64,000 bases of DNA, taken from NCBI GenBank assembly GCA_943846675.1, contig OX044357.1, positions 310,001-374,000 of the forward strand, in the 5' to 3' direction. Numbering within the stretch: position 1 is the stretch's first letter; every line of letters begins with the position of its first letter. This document shows positions 17,926-26,322 of this stretch, in pieces. This stretch comes from UBA987 sp002292105. GTDB taxonomy: Bacteria; Bacteroidota; Bacteroidia; NS11-12g; UBA9320. A program made the translations under genes and the position numbers. The notes under the pieces are model-generated. The model had not been told where the DNA came from. It saw only the letters and a list, made by a program, of their open reading frames with translations, and ran no database searches.

Positions 17926-18158
17926 TGCTTAGGGCTTTCCAGCCCTAGAACCCTGGATTTTATTTGTTACTAGCTTAGGGGTTAGCACCCCTATAACCCG
18001 CTTTTCATTTTTTTCCTTGAATTCGACAAAGTCTTTCATTGCTTAGGGCGTCTGCCCTATAACCTTGGATTCCATTTGTTACTTGCTCAGGGGTTGCCAG
18101 CCCTATGACCCGGCTTTCATTTTTTTCTTGATAAGTCGTCGCTTAGGGCGTCTGCTCT
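17875..18158. repeat. Array of six short palindromic repeat units
   Basis: Six hairpins with stems of 4-6 bp sit at 17875-17890, 17931-17946, 17977-17992, 18045-18058, 18089-18104 and 18145-18158. Each has the form AGGGS-loop-SCCCT and is followed by a variant of ATAACCC and then a T-rich tract. Two types alternate (loops TTGCC/TAGC and GTCT/TTCC), so the array is three tandem copies of a ~100-112 bp higher-order repeat. The first unit lies inside the GH3 reading frame. Resembles REP/BIME-type palindromic repeats. Confidence 0.75.
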
Positions 18159-18482
18159 ATAACCCGATTTCATTCTTTTTAGGCAAAAAGAACGAAACAA
18201 GAAAAGCCTTAAAAATAATAAGCCCTTCGTTTTGGTACGCTCAACCCTCCACCTCATCTAGGCCACCAAAACCCGCCTTCGCACATCGCCGATTATTTTT
18301 GGCCACCCGCGCTTCGCATTGTTGCAGTATTTGTCTGACGCAGTACTTGAGCCTTGGCCCACCAAAAATGCGGGGGACGCGCTGGCCTGTGCATTGGGAG
18401 CATATTTTTGGTAAGACTTTCCGCCGGTGGGCGGACACGTTTGTTTCGTTTTTGGTCTCAAAAATGAAAATCGGTTATAGAC
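18156..18482. mobile_element. ~330 bp element with imperfect inverted ends, MITE-like
   Basis: The left end (18156-18201) and the reverse complement of the right end (18439-18482) align over about 45 bases: TCTATAACC(C)GATTT, CATT, then C/CAAAAA..CGAAACAA. The interior (18205-18435) is distinctly richer in G+C than flanking DNA. It has an open minus-strand frame of 65 codons (18241-18438) but no credible coding signal. The outer ends contain the ATAACCC motif of the adjacent palindromic array. Could be a non-autonomous mobile element or a structured repeat. Confidence 0.55.
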
Positions 18483-18575
18483 TGATAAGCCTAATCGACG
18501 AAAAGTAGGCTGATAAGCCTAACCGAAGAAATTTCGACCGCGAAAGCCTAATGGACGAAGAGAAGGGTGGTAAGT
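18483..18575. repeat. Degenerate tandem repeats of ~30 bp beside trhO
   Basis: Three to four decaying copies of a unit built on TGATAAGCCTAAYCGAMGAAA: 18483-18509 (GATAAGCCTAATCGACGAAA), 18510-18537 (GATAAGCCTAACCGAAGAAA), then shorter AAGCCTAATGGACGAAGAG and AAGTCTAAGAAAAGAAAG forms up to 18575. They end 20 bases before the trhO stop and have no terminator shape. Confidence 0.55.
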
Positions 18576-18595
18576 CTAAGAAAAGAAAGCTAAAA

Positions 18596-19627
18596 CTACC
18601 CCTGTTTCGTAACATTCTGCTTAAACCGCCCTTTACTAAAAATACGTACGCCTTTGTCTTTTCCTTTTCGAAGTGCACGTTGTTCTTCTTCTGGCAATGC
18701 AGCAATCGACTGACATTCTTCAGAACAGCATTCGGAGTACTTTTCAGCACAACTTGGGCACTGGATAAACAACAAGTTACAGGCTTTATTTTTACAGTTA
18801 ATGTGATCGTCAAATGGTTCGCCGCATTGATGACAATTCGCAATCACGTCGTCGGTAATGCGCTCATGTAATCGCTCGTCAAATACAAAGTTCTTCCCAA
18901 TAAATTTGTTATCGAGCCCTCTTTCTTTCGCATCACGACTGTACTTGATTATACCGCCTTCTAAGTGATAGACGTTTTCGAATCCATTGTATTTCATATA
19001 AGCGCTGGCTTTTTCGCAACGAATTCCACCAGTACAATACATGACCACGGGCTTATCCTTTTTGTCTTGTAGTTCTTTAACTACAACAGGCAACTGTTCT
19101 CTAAATGTGTCAACGTCAGGGCACCACGCACCTTCAAAATGTCCCACTTCACTTTCGTAATGATTTCGCATATCAACGATTACGGTTTCAGGATTTTCGG
19201 TAAGTTTATTAAATGCTGCTACATCCAAGTAATCAGCTGGTGTTGTGATATCAAAAATATCATCCTCTAATCCGTCAGCGACTATTTTGTCTTTTACCTT
19301 AATGGCGAGTTTAAAGAACGATTTACCATCGTCTTCTACGGCATAATTCAGTCGCACGTTTTTAAGAAAAGTGATATCGTTAAGGTGAGATTTAAACGTA
19401 TCCAAATGATCAGAAGGAACGCTAATTTGAGCGTTTATGCCTTCTCCGGCAACGTATATTCTACCAAGTACGCCCACTTCATTGAAATGAAGATAAATGT
19501 GGTCTCTGAAAATTTGGGGATTGCCAATTTTGGCATATTTATAAAAAGAAATGGTCGTACGCGATTCTGCGCTACGCCGTATCTTTTCCTTTAACTCTTC
19601 CCCATTAATAGTATTATGCAATTTCAT
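18596..19627 (-). CDS. trhO: Oxygen-dependent tRNA U34 hydroxylase (rhodanese family, TrhO)
   Basis: 343 residues. Domain order: N-terminal acylphosphatase-like domain (about 25-115, GRIYVAGEGINAQISVP), central rhodanese domain with the catalytic loop YCTGGIRCEKASAYM (Cys near residue 198), and a C-terminal cysteine-rich tail (CHQCGEPFDDH...CNLLFIQCPSCAEKYSECC) probably binding zinc. TrhO forms 5-hydroxyuridine at position 34 of tRNAs. Length and architecture match YceA/TrhO. A consensus promoter lies just upstream, and the 3' end abuts the repeat region at 18.48-18.58 kb. Confidence 0.92.
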   Translation of the reverse strand: MKLHNTINGEELKEKIRRSAESRTTISFYKYAKIGNPQIFRDHIYLHFNEVGVLGRIYVAGEGINAQISVPSDHLDTFKSHLNDITFLKNVRLNYAVEDDGKSFFKLAIKVKDKIVADGLEDDIFDITTPADYLDVAAFNKLTENPETVIVDMRNHYESEVGHFEGAWCPDVDTFREQLPVVVKELQDKKDKPVVMYCTGGIRCEKASAYMKYNGFENVYHLEGGIIKYSRDAKERGLDNKFIGKNFVFDERLHERITDDVIANCHQCGEPFDDHINCKNKACNLLFIQCPSCAEKYSECCSEECQSIAALPEEEQRALRKGKDKGVRIFSKGRFKQNVTKQG

Positions 19628-19651
19628 GTTACACCCTTTTTAATGGAAGTG

Positions 19652-19684
19652 CAAAGGTATGATAAGGGGGCGTTTCTTGCCAAA
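19652..19684 (-). promoter_or_regulatory. Promoter of trhO
   Basis: Minus strand TTTG (19684-19681), 21 bases, TACCTTTG (19659-19652); 24 bases before the trhO ATG. Confidence 0.65.
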
Positions 19685-19732
19685 TCATTTAGGGATTTGT
19701 AACTTGTGGGACTCAAAAACGGTATTATAGAT

Positions 19733-20266
19733 ATGGGAATTTCAAGTTTTTTAAAAAATCTATTTGGTAAAGCCAAGGAAACAGTGGACGACGTGAGCCA
19801 AAAGGCAGAAGTGATTGCGGACGCTGCAATTGAAAAGGGGAAGGAGTTTGGTGAAAAGGCAAAAATAAAAGCCGATGAGATGGCCAAGGATGCAGCGGAA
19901 GCAACATCAAAGTTGAAGACAGAGGCTGCGGAGGTGGCGGATAAAGTAAGTGCAAAAGCCAAGGAAGTTGTTGCTGAAGTTAAGGAAGAGGCTGGTGAAA
20001 TGATGGAAGACGCCAAAGAAGTTGGTGGCAAAATCAAAGCCAAAGCGTCGGAAGTAATTGATGAGATAAAGGAAGAGGCTGGCGAGCTACTTGAGGATGC
20101 CAAAGAGGTTGGTGACAAAATCAAAACGAAGGTTGAAGATGTTGCTCACGACGTGAAAGAAAAGGTTACGGATTTGGTAGATGGTGATGACGATACAACT
20201 ACTGATTCAGCCGAAACTGAAAGCACAGACGCTACCGATTCAGGTGAAGAAAAGCCGACTGAATAA
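19733..20266 (+). CDS. LEA-like / YtxH-like amphipathic helical repeat protein
   Basis: 177 residues from the Met at 19733. After MGISSFLKNLFGKAKETV the whole protein is a Lys/Glu/Ala-rich amphipathic helix with an 11-residue style periodicity; one ~33-residue block (EVKEEAGEMMEDAKEVGGKI, then EIKEEAGELLEDAKEVGDKI) occurs twice and is visible at DNA level too. The tail from about 150 is acidic with D/T/E/S. Such sequences resemble group 3 LEA proteins and are linked in other organisms to desiccation or osmotic protection, but low complexity makes homology weak. No signal peptide, so probably cytoplasmic. Confidence 0.65.
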   Translation: MGISSFLKNLFGKAKETVDDVSQKAEVIADAAIEKGKEFGEKAKIKADEMAKDAAEATSKLKTEAAEVADKVSAKAKEVVAEVKEEAGEMMEDAKEVGGKIKAKASEVIDEIKEEAGELLEDAKEVGDKIKTKVEDVAHDVKEKVTDLVDGDDDTTTDSAETESTDATDSGEEKPTE

Positions 20267-20284
20267 GGTTTTAACAAACACGCT

Positions 20285-21313
20285 TTACAATACTTGCGCT
20301 ACCTGTAACCCAACTAGCTCACGACCTTTAGCATCGTAGTGCTCCTGGGGTATTACCGCGCGATCAAGAAAGTGTTTACTTGGCAACAGCTCAAGGTTGT
20401 CAACCACTGTGGCGCCAAGATTGGTGTACCGCTCAACTAAAAAGTCACGGTTGGTTTGCATAAGCCAAACCAAATTATCTCCAATATAGTATGCCGCGTC
20501 TTCTACATTTTCTGGAATAAGGTTAAACACAACCCGCATGTTCTTTTGTTGAGCTACTTGCAGTAATTCGTCAAATTCCTGAACCATAGGATTACTATCG
20601 TCGATTTGAAAAGCATAGGCTTTAATATACTGGTCTGCTAATTGTCTTTTGGCGTTGTCTTGAACACCGGCACTATCTAAAAATTTGGGTACCTCGCACC
20701 ACCGTCTTATTGTATTGACTTTGAAATGCACAGAATCATCAGTACTCACTAAAGTATCGTAAGTCCAGGCCTTCCATTTTAGTAGGTCTCTCTCATGTCC
20801 TGAACGATTGTCGTAATGATTAAGCGAAGCGAAAACTTTGTTGAGTATCGGTAATGTAGGTTGATAAAATCGACTTGCAAGCCTTAAGTTAGCTTCACTT
20901 GGACCATAAATAACGTCTTGATTAAAAGTTCTTAGGTTCATGGTAACGATAATCGTTTTTGGTTCTTTAGTTGTTTGAACTTGCTTAACCAGCGGTAAAA
21001 ACATACCAACATGATAGGCGCCATGATTGATTGTGCCAAACGAATAGTTCGGATGTTTAACAGCTATATTATCGCTAATGCGTAAAGTGTTATAGTCATC
21101 AGGATGGGTAGTGAAGTTTGAACTTTCTCCAAAGTAGATTACATCACTGGTGTCGGCAATTTTATTGAGTTCCAATAACATAGGGCCATGATCGTCTAGA
21201 TCTGCCTCCAAGAAATAGGTGGTGTATAATTGGTTGAAACCAACGGCAAGCAACCCAATCGAAATCAGTCGAACAAGCCCCTTACTTAAGATATGTTTGA
21301 TTTCCTGACCCAT
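20285..21313 (-). CDS. MBOAT-partner protein with SGNH/DltD-like features
   Basis: 342 residues from the Met at 21313. One N-terminal membrane segment (about 12-30) followed by an extracytoplasmic domain beginning with DVIYFGESSNF, which resembles the GDS block of SGNH hydrolases and DltD. DltD/AlgJ-like proteins work with MBOAT acyltransferases to O-acylate cell-surface polymers. Its ATG overlaps the TAA of the MBOAT gene (TAATG, 21311-21315), so the two are translationally coupled. The polymer acylated is not known; a canonical catalytic DxxH near the C-terminus is not obvious to me. Confidence 0.65.
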   Translation of the reverse strand: MGQEIKHILSKGLVRLISIGLLAVGFNQLYTTYFLEADLDDHGPMLLELNKIADTSDVIYFGESSNFTTHPDDYNTLRISDNIAVKHPNYSFGTINHGAYHVGMFLPLVKQVQTTKEPKTIIVTMNLRTFNQDVIYGPSEANLRLASRFYQPTLPILNKVFASLNHYDNRSGHERDLLKWKAWTYDTLVSTDDSVHFKVNTIRRWCEVPKFLDSAGVQDNAKRQLADQYIKAYAFQIDDSNPMVQEFDELLQVAQQKNMRVVFNLIPENVEDAAYYIGDNLVWLMQTNRDFLVERYTNLGATVVDNLELLPSKHFLDRAVIPQEHYDAKGRELVGLQVAQVL

Positions 21314-22728
21314 TAGAATTGAAAATAGATAAAAGGATGATTGGTTACCCCTGCCCAAGCTGCAATACACCAGAATAAACCTGCATAAATCAACCACCGA
21401 ACAGCAGTAGGAAGCTTGCTTAACAATTGATCAAAACGGCTGTTGTACGTCATAATTTCGGCTAGAACAAAGGTGAATAGCATTGTTATTATTGGGATAG
21501 ACAGGGTCAAATTTTGCACGCCTTCAGTATGGAAAAGTGCGTTGACATGCTCAGGTATCTGTTCTAAACTATCAATCCTGAAAAACAGCCATGCTATATT
21601 AACGCTAATAAAAATGGCTATTCCTCCTGCAAACAAAACCAACCGAGTTTGAGGTAAGCGCTTATTGGCATTGATCAACCTTTCTACCAAGTATAACATA
21701 CCATGGATCGCACCCCAAATTAAAAAGGTATAGTTCGCACCGTGCCAGAAGCCACTGATAATAAAGACAGCCAATATGTTAACGACCCATCTTATTAATG
21801 ACACGCGATTTCCACCCAAAGGCAAATACACGTAATCTCTAAACCAAGTTGAAAGGGAAATGTGCCAGCGGTTCCAAAACTCACCGATACTGGTACTGAA
21901 ATAAGGTGTCTTGAAATTGTCCATTAGGCTTATACCCAGGCACAATGCTGCACCTTGGGCGATTAAAGAATATCCTGCAAAGTCCGTATATATCTGAAGC
22001 CCAAAAGCGAAAGTTCCGAACCAAGTGCTCCACTGCGCATAGTTGGAGGGGTTGTCATAAACGGCATCTACCAAAGGAGACAAATTATCGGCAATGCACA
22101 TCTTGATAAAGAAACCATAAAGCATTAAACGGAAGGCTTGTTGGAACCGCGCATAAGAAACAATATGTTTCGTCTTGAGTTGCGGCATCAAACGCGAGAA
22201 CCGCTCAATTGGTCCGGCGACCAACTGCGGGAAAAATGAAACAAAAAGCGCAAAATGACCCAGATGTTTCTCCGGTTCAATTCTATTGTGGTACACGTCG
22301 AGCGTATAACTCAGTGTTTGAAAAGTATAAAACGAAATACCAACAGGAATCGAGAAATATACGCCTTGCAGTAAAAATCCAAGAAATGGATGATCGACCG
22401 TATAAATATTGGCAATCATAGGGTCTACACTTGGTAGAAACAGTACGAGATATTTAAACGCAAACAGTAAACCGAGGTTAGCGGTAAGACTTACACCTAA
22501 CAGTATGTTTCTGCGCCATTTTATTTTTTGTCGGTGTAGTGCTTGTGCGGCGTAAAAATCCACCAGCGTTGAGAACATGATAAGGCTGAGAAATTCAATT
22601 TTCCAAGAGCCGTAAAAGAAGTAACTCGCTGTCAAAAGAATTACCCATCGATATTTTTGAGGTAGGAAATAGTACAGTACTACGACTACCGGTAGAAAAA
22701 TGAAGAAGGCAACTGAATTAAATAGCAA
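21313..22728 (-). CDS. MBOAT-family O-acyltransferase (AlgI/DltB type)
   Basis: 471 residues, about 11 membrane segments. The TTG at 22728 is chosen because it gives the family N-terminus MLFNSVAFFIFLP and because a -7 promoter box overlaps the next upstream candidate start (22749). Motifs: FYTFQTLSYTLDVY, FPQLVAGPIERF, the signature FWNRWHISLSTWFRDYVY and the catalytic His in SGFWHGANYTFLIWG. These proteins move acyl groups across the inner membrane to extracytoplasmic glycans. Operon with the SGNH-like partner downstream. Confidence 0.88.
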   Translation of the reverse strand: MLFNSVAFFIFLPVVVVLYYFLPQKYRWVILLTASYFFYGSWKIEFLSLIMFSTLVDFYAAQALHRQKIKWRRNILLGVSLTANLGLLFAFKYLVLFLPSVDPMIANIYTVDHPFLGFLLQGVYFSIPVGISFYTFQTLSYTLDVYHNRIEPEKHLGHFALFVSFFPQLVAGPIERFSRLMPQLKTKHIVSYARFQQAFRLMLYGFFIKMCIADNLSPLVDAVYDNPSNYAQWSTWFGTFAFGLQIYTDFAGYSLIAQGAALCLGISLMDNFKTPYFSTSIGEFWNRWHISLSTWFRDYVYLPLGGNRVSLIRWVVNILAVFIISGFWHGANYTFLIWGAIHGMLYLVERLINANKRLPQTRLVLFAGGIAIFISVNIAWLFFRIDSLEQIPEHVNALFHTEGVQNLTLSIPIITMLFTFVLAEIMTYNSRFDQLLSKLPTAVRWLIYAGLFWCIAAWAGVTNHPFIYFQF

Positions 22729-22746
22729 AGTCTTTTCTGTTACTTG

Positions 22747-22754
22747 CAAAAATA
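22747..22754 (-). promoter_or_regulatory. -7 element of the MBOAT operon
   Basis: Minus strand TATTTTTG, ending 18 bases before the TTG start at 22728. Its position excludes the longer start at 22749. Confidence 0.5.
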
Positions 22755-22766
22755 TTTAAAACACCC

Positions 22767-23402
22767 ATGATACGGCGATATCTAATCATAATTGCTTTGA
22801 TATTATCTGTTGGCGTTCCAACGATTGAAGCACAGGTGAAGGACAGTGTAAAACACGCATTGACCTTTAAACCTAGATGGGTGTTTGGTTTGAACAGTAA
22901 AACGACCACAGTTTCAGGTGATCCATATAAAACGGTTCGTGTATTTACGGGAGTAGAGTTTAACCAGAAAATTCGGTTCGAAGCGGCCTATAACTTTATG
23001 CCTTTACCTGCCGTTAATGTTACTTACAGAAATGATGGGGACACATTATTGGAAACCAGCGATCTAAAGTATTTTGGACTGCAAACCGAGTACACGTTTC
23101 TTAGAAGAAATCGTTGGGTTTTGAGTTACCCAATTCAATTGGGCATCGGACAAAACAAGTATACAGAAAGCGTGAACAGAGACCTATCAGTTGTAAGGAA
23201 AAAGCCAGTTGTTCCTATTGAAATAGGCGCCAATGCTGTTTTTTTATTTACAGATTGGTTTGGCGTAAAAGCGGGAATGGGGGTAAGGCTAAGTTTAGGA
23301 AAATCTTTTTCCGTTTTAAGCGGATCTTACTACAATTTAGGTTTAGCGCTTTATGCCGGTGAATTGTACAAACAGGTTCAAACCAGAAGAAATAATTCTT
23401 AA
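22767..23402 (+). CDS. Probable outer membrane beta-barrel protein
   Basis: 211 residues. Signal peptide ends near IEAQVK (residue 24). The rest alternates short hydrophobic/aromatic strands with turns (e.g. VFTGVEFNQKIRFEAAYNFM, YNLGLALYAGEL), as in small 8-10 strand outer membrane barrels. I do not recognise a named family. It is divergent from the MBOAT operon with only a short gap and convergent with the thioredoxin-like gene (4 bases apart). Confidence 0.55.
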   Translation: MIRRYLIIIALILSVGVPTIEAQVKDSVKHALTFKPRWVFGLNSKTTTVSGDPYKTVRVFTGVEFNQKIRFEAAYNFMPLPAVNVTYRNDGDTLLETSDLKYFGLQTEYTFLRRNRWVLSYPIQLGIGQNKYTESVNRDLSVVRKKPVVPIEIGANAVFLFTDWFGVKAGMGVRLSLGKSFSVLSGSYYNLGLALYAGELYKQVQTRRNNS

Positions 23403-23406
23403 GAAA

Positions 23407-24816
23407 TTATTCAGCTTGGCGTTTTCCATATTCTTCTAACATCATCTCTGCAATTTTGCCAATGTTTTGAGCCGGCGGGTTTTTATAACGTATTACTTTG
23501 TTTTCGTCGAGCATATACACCTCAGGCGTTTTGACTTGATTGTAATCCTTTTTATATGTCGAGTTGTTATAGGCGTCTACTAGGTTGATCCAAGTCAGTT
23601 TGTTTTTTCGAATATATTCTTTCCAACCGTCAACATCTGAGCCCGTATACACAGCGTATATTTCAACGCCGCTTTGCTTTAGGGTATCATACATTTCTTG
23701 AATTATTGGAATTTCTTCCTTGCAATGTCCACAAGTGTGCGACCAAAAAACAACAATCGTAACTGGCTTATTTATTTTGTGAAGTTCATACTTACGCAAA
23801 TACGTGGTATCAACTAAGGTCATATTGGGTGCCACTAAACCACATTGTATACGTTTTGCTTTTTTAACATAATCAGTCATGTTGGCTATTGTACTTGAGT
23901 CGGCCCATTCGCATTTGCCTTTAAGGTAATAGTTTGCAGCAAGATGGTAAAGTACCTTGTCCATACATATTCGGTCTGATTCTTCATGGTGATTCGTATT
24001 CCACCAAACCACGTATTTGTACATTTCTGTTGCACCGCCTTTCTCAATTTTGGCACATAAATCATCTATGGCTGGAATCAATGTATCTGGTTTTTGTAAG
24101 ATGACTTTGGTTATATAGTACTCCAATTTTCCTTGAAAAATCGGTGTACGTAACATGCCATCGTCGGTTAAATCAAAATTATCCCAGAAATGCTTTTTGT
24201 AATACATGTAGGCCTTGGCATTATCTGATTTTAAGGAATCGGGTACCTCAATTTCTAAGATGGGTTTAAATAGCTTAGCGGTAAACGTGTTTGGATAATT
24301 ATCGATTATCTCCTTCCGTTTTACGTCTATTTCCTTGTCCAAGTCATCAACTTCTTTTCGGATACGTGCTTTGCATGAGTCGTCTTGACAATTTCGATAG
24401 TCTTTTATTAACTGTCTTTTTTTAGATCCTGGTCCAACAGAATATCTGTCGAATTCAATAAACAATTCATTGTCAAGCGAACCAGTAGCTTTCTTTGTGT
24501 GGGGCGATAAGGTTGTATCTAATTCTATCGTGAACTCTTGATCTTCTTTCGGAACGATGAGCTCGACGTATGTTTTTTTTGGGAGTACGAGGATATATAC
24601 ACCATGTAATAATTTTTCCTCACCTTGAAACACAGCATAACCATCTTGATTAATGGCAACCGTATCGATGACTTTGTTTTTATCAGCGTAGTAATGTGCC
24701 AAAATGCAATCGTCACCTTGCTTTAAGCCATTAACTTTAAATCGAATGTCGTGCTGTCCAAAACACGTAGCTATTGAAGTGAAGAGCATAAGTATAAATG
24801 TTAGGGGTATTCTCAT
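23407..24816 (-). CDS. TlpA-like thioredoxin-fold protein, copy 1
   Basis: 469 residues. Signal peptide to about residue 20 (TCFGQ); an N-terminal beta domain (DIRFKVNGLKQGDDCILAHYY), a long middle part with DUF5106-like helical content (around 110-320), and a C-terminal thioredoxin domain with active site SHTCGHCKEE (CGHC) and the cis-Pro region VKTPEVYMLDENK. Likely a periplasmic or membrane-tethered thiol oxidoreductase. It is a tandem paralogue of the next gene; 23 bases separate them, and both follow the same domain plan with nearly collinear sequence, so a duplication is certain. The exact redox role is not known. Confidence 0.8.
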   Translation of the reverse strand: MRIPLTFILMLFTSIATCFGQHDIRFKVNGLKQGDDCILAHYYADKNKVIDTVAINQDGYAVFQGEEKLLHGVYILVLPKKTYVELIVPKEDQEFTIELDTTLSPHTKKATGSLDNELFIEFDRYSVGPGSKKRQLIKDYRNCQDDSCKARIRKEVDDLDKEIDVKRKEIIDNYPNTFTAKLFKPILEIEVPDSLKSDNAKAYMYYKKHFWDNFDLTDDGMLRTPIFQGKLEYYITKVILQKPDTLIPAIDDLCAKIEKGGATEMYKYVVWWNTNHHEESDRICMDKVLYHLAANYYLKGKCEWADSSTIANMTDYVKKAKRIQCGLVAPNMTLVDTTYLRKYELHKINKPVTIVVFWSHTCGHCKEEIPIIQEMYDTLKQSGVEIYAVYTGSDVDGWKEYIRKNKLTWINLVDAYNNSTYKKDYNQVKTPEVYMLDENKVIRYKNPPAQNIGKIAEMMLEEYGKRQAE

Positions 24817-24839
24817 CGTTTAGATTGTATCGGAGTGCG

Positions 24840-26255
24840 TTATTTTTGGTTCTGTTTTGCTTCGTATTCTTCGAGCATAATTTCAGCGATTCTTCCCACA
24901 TTGTCAGCAGGTGGATTCTTGAAACGAATGTTTTTGTTTTCGTCCAACATATATACTTGTGGCGTAGAAATAATGTTGTAATCCTCTCTGTAGGTAGCTT
25001 TATTAAAAGCATCCATTACATTCAACCAGTTAAGGCCGTTTGCTCTGATATACTCTTTCCAACCTTCCCAATCTGCTTGTGTGTAAACCGAGTAAACTTC
25101 CACACCACGTTGCTTCATGGTATCATACATTAACTTCAGTTTAGGAATTTCTTTTTTACAGTGTCCGCATTGGTGATCCCAAAAAACAACCACGGTAACC
25201 GGGGCCTTAATTTTGTGCAACTCGTTAGTACGCGCAAACGTGGTATCGGCTAACAGCATGTTAGGAGCTACAGCACCACATACTGTTGGCCCAATTTTTT
25301 CGGAATGTTCGCACATGGTTGCTACTAAAGCGGAATCAGCCCAATAACATTTCCCAGCACAATAATAATTTTGTGCCATATGATGCAAAACCTTATCCAT
25401 GCACATCATCTTAGATTCTTCATGATGATTTGTGTTCCACCACACCACATATTTATACATTTCCATTGCTCCCCCTTGTTCTATGCGACTAATTAAATCA
25501 TCGATAGCAGGGATTAATGTATCAGCTTGTTGTACAACTAACTTACCGATATAGTATTCTAACTTGCCTTTAAAAACAGGTGTACGGAGCATACCGTCGT
25601 CGGTGAGGTCAATATTATCCCAGTAATGTTTTCTATAGTAATCGTATTTCTTTCCTGTGGTATCGGATTTAATTTCTTCAGGAATTTCAATATCTAATAC
25701 GGATTTCAGCAGTTTAGCAGTAAAGGTTTCGGAGTACTTATTGACCAATTCCTTTCTTTTATCATCTACTTCTTTGTCTACGATTTTGATCTTTTTACGG
25801 ATATCACTTTTACAAGTTGGATTATCACATGACTTAAACTCTGCGATTAAATCCCGTTTTCTTGTGCCAGGTGAAATAGCAAATTTGTCGAATTCAAAAA
25901 ATACCTGATTATCTACCGAACCTACCACAGACTTACTGCTTGGGGCTAATGTAGTGTCAAACGTAATCTGGAATTCTTGATCGTCGTTTGGCACAATAAA
26001 TTCAATGTAGGTTTTACGCGGCAAAACGATAATGTATACACCGTTTAAGAGCTTGTCGGGACCTTGAAAAATAACGTCTCCGTTAGCGTTTACTTGGGCT
26101 GTATCGATGATCCGGTTTTGATCTGCGTAATAATGTGCAAGGATGCACTCATCTCCGTTTTGCAATCCGTTGATTTTAAAACTGATGTTGTGCTGGCCAT
26201 TTGCAAAACCTAATCCAACAAATAATAACAACACTACTGTTTTTATAAATCTCAT
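24840..26255 (-). CDS. TlpA-like thioredoxin-fold protein, copy 2
   Basis: 471 residues from the Met at 26255; a promoter box at 26281-26288 rules out the longer frame from 26336. Signal peptide ends near FANGQ. It shares the plan of the downstream copy throughout: ISFKINGLQNGDECILAHYY at the N-terminus, MYKYVVWWNTNHHEES in the middle (identical in both) and DHQCGHCKKE (CGHC) plus ISTPQVYMLDENK at the C-terminus. First gene of the two-gene unit. Conserved active-site cysteines in both copies suggest neither is decaying. Confidence 0.82.
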   Translation of the reverse strand: MRFIKTVVLLLFVGLGFANGQHNISFKINGLQNGDECILAHYYADQNRIIDTAQVNANGDVIFQGPDKLLNGVYIIVLPRKTYIEFIVPNDDQEFQITFDTTLAPSSKSVVGSVDNQVFFEFDKFAISPGTRKRDLIAEFKSCDNPTCKSDIRKKIKIVDKEVDDKRKELVNKYSETFTAKLLKSVLDIEIPEEIKSDTTGKKYDYYRKHYWDNIDLTDDGMLRTPVFKGKLEYYIGKLVVQQADTLIPAIDDLISRIEQGGAMEMYKYVVWWNTNHHEESKMMCMDKVLHHMAQNYYCAGKCYWADSALVATMCEHSEKIGPTVCGAVAPNMLLADTTFARTNELHKIKAPVTVVVFWDHQCGHCKKEIPKLKLMYDTMKQRGVEVYSVYTQADWEGWKEYIRANGLNWLNVMDAFNKATYREDYNIISTPQVYMLDENKNIRFKNPPADNVGRIAEIMLEEYEAKQNQK

Positions 26256-26280
26256 ATATCGATGTCTCTTCAAGTTGTTA

Positions 26281-26311
26281 CAAAAATAAGGAGTAATATG
26301 TTTTATGTTTG
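26281..26311. promoter_or_regulatory. Back-to-back -7 elements of copy 2 and the atl gene
   Basis: Minus strand TATTTTTG (26288-26281) lies 25 bases before the start at 26255; plus strand TATGTTTG (26304-26311) lies 11 bases before the ATG at 26323. The plus-strand box overlaps the earlier possible ATG at 26305, which argues against that start. Confidence 0.5.
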
Positions 26312-26322
26312 TTACAAAGACT

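Noticed and set aside
18065..18508. 147-codon frame across the repeat region
   Set aside because: It runs through the palindromes and the inverted-end element and has no recognisable protein features.
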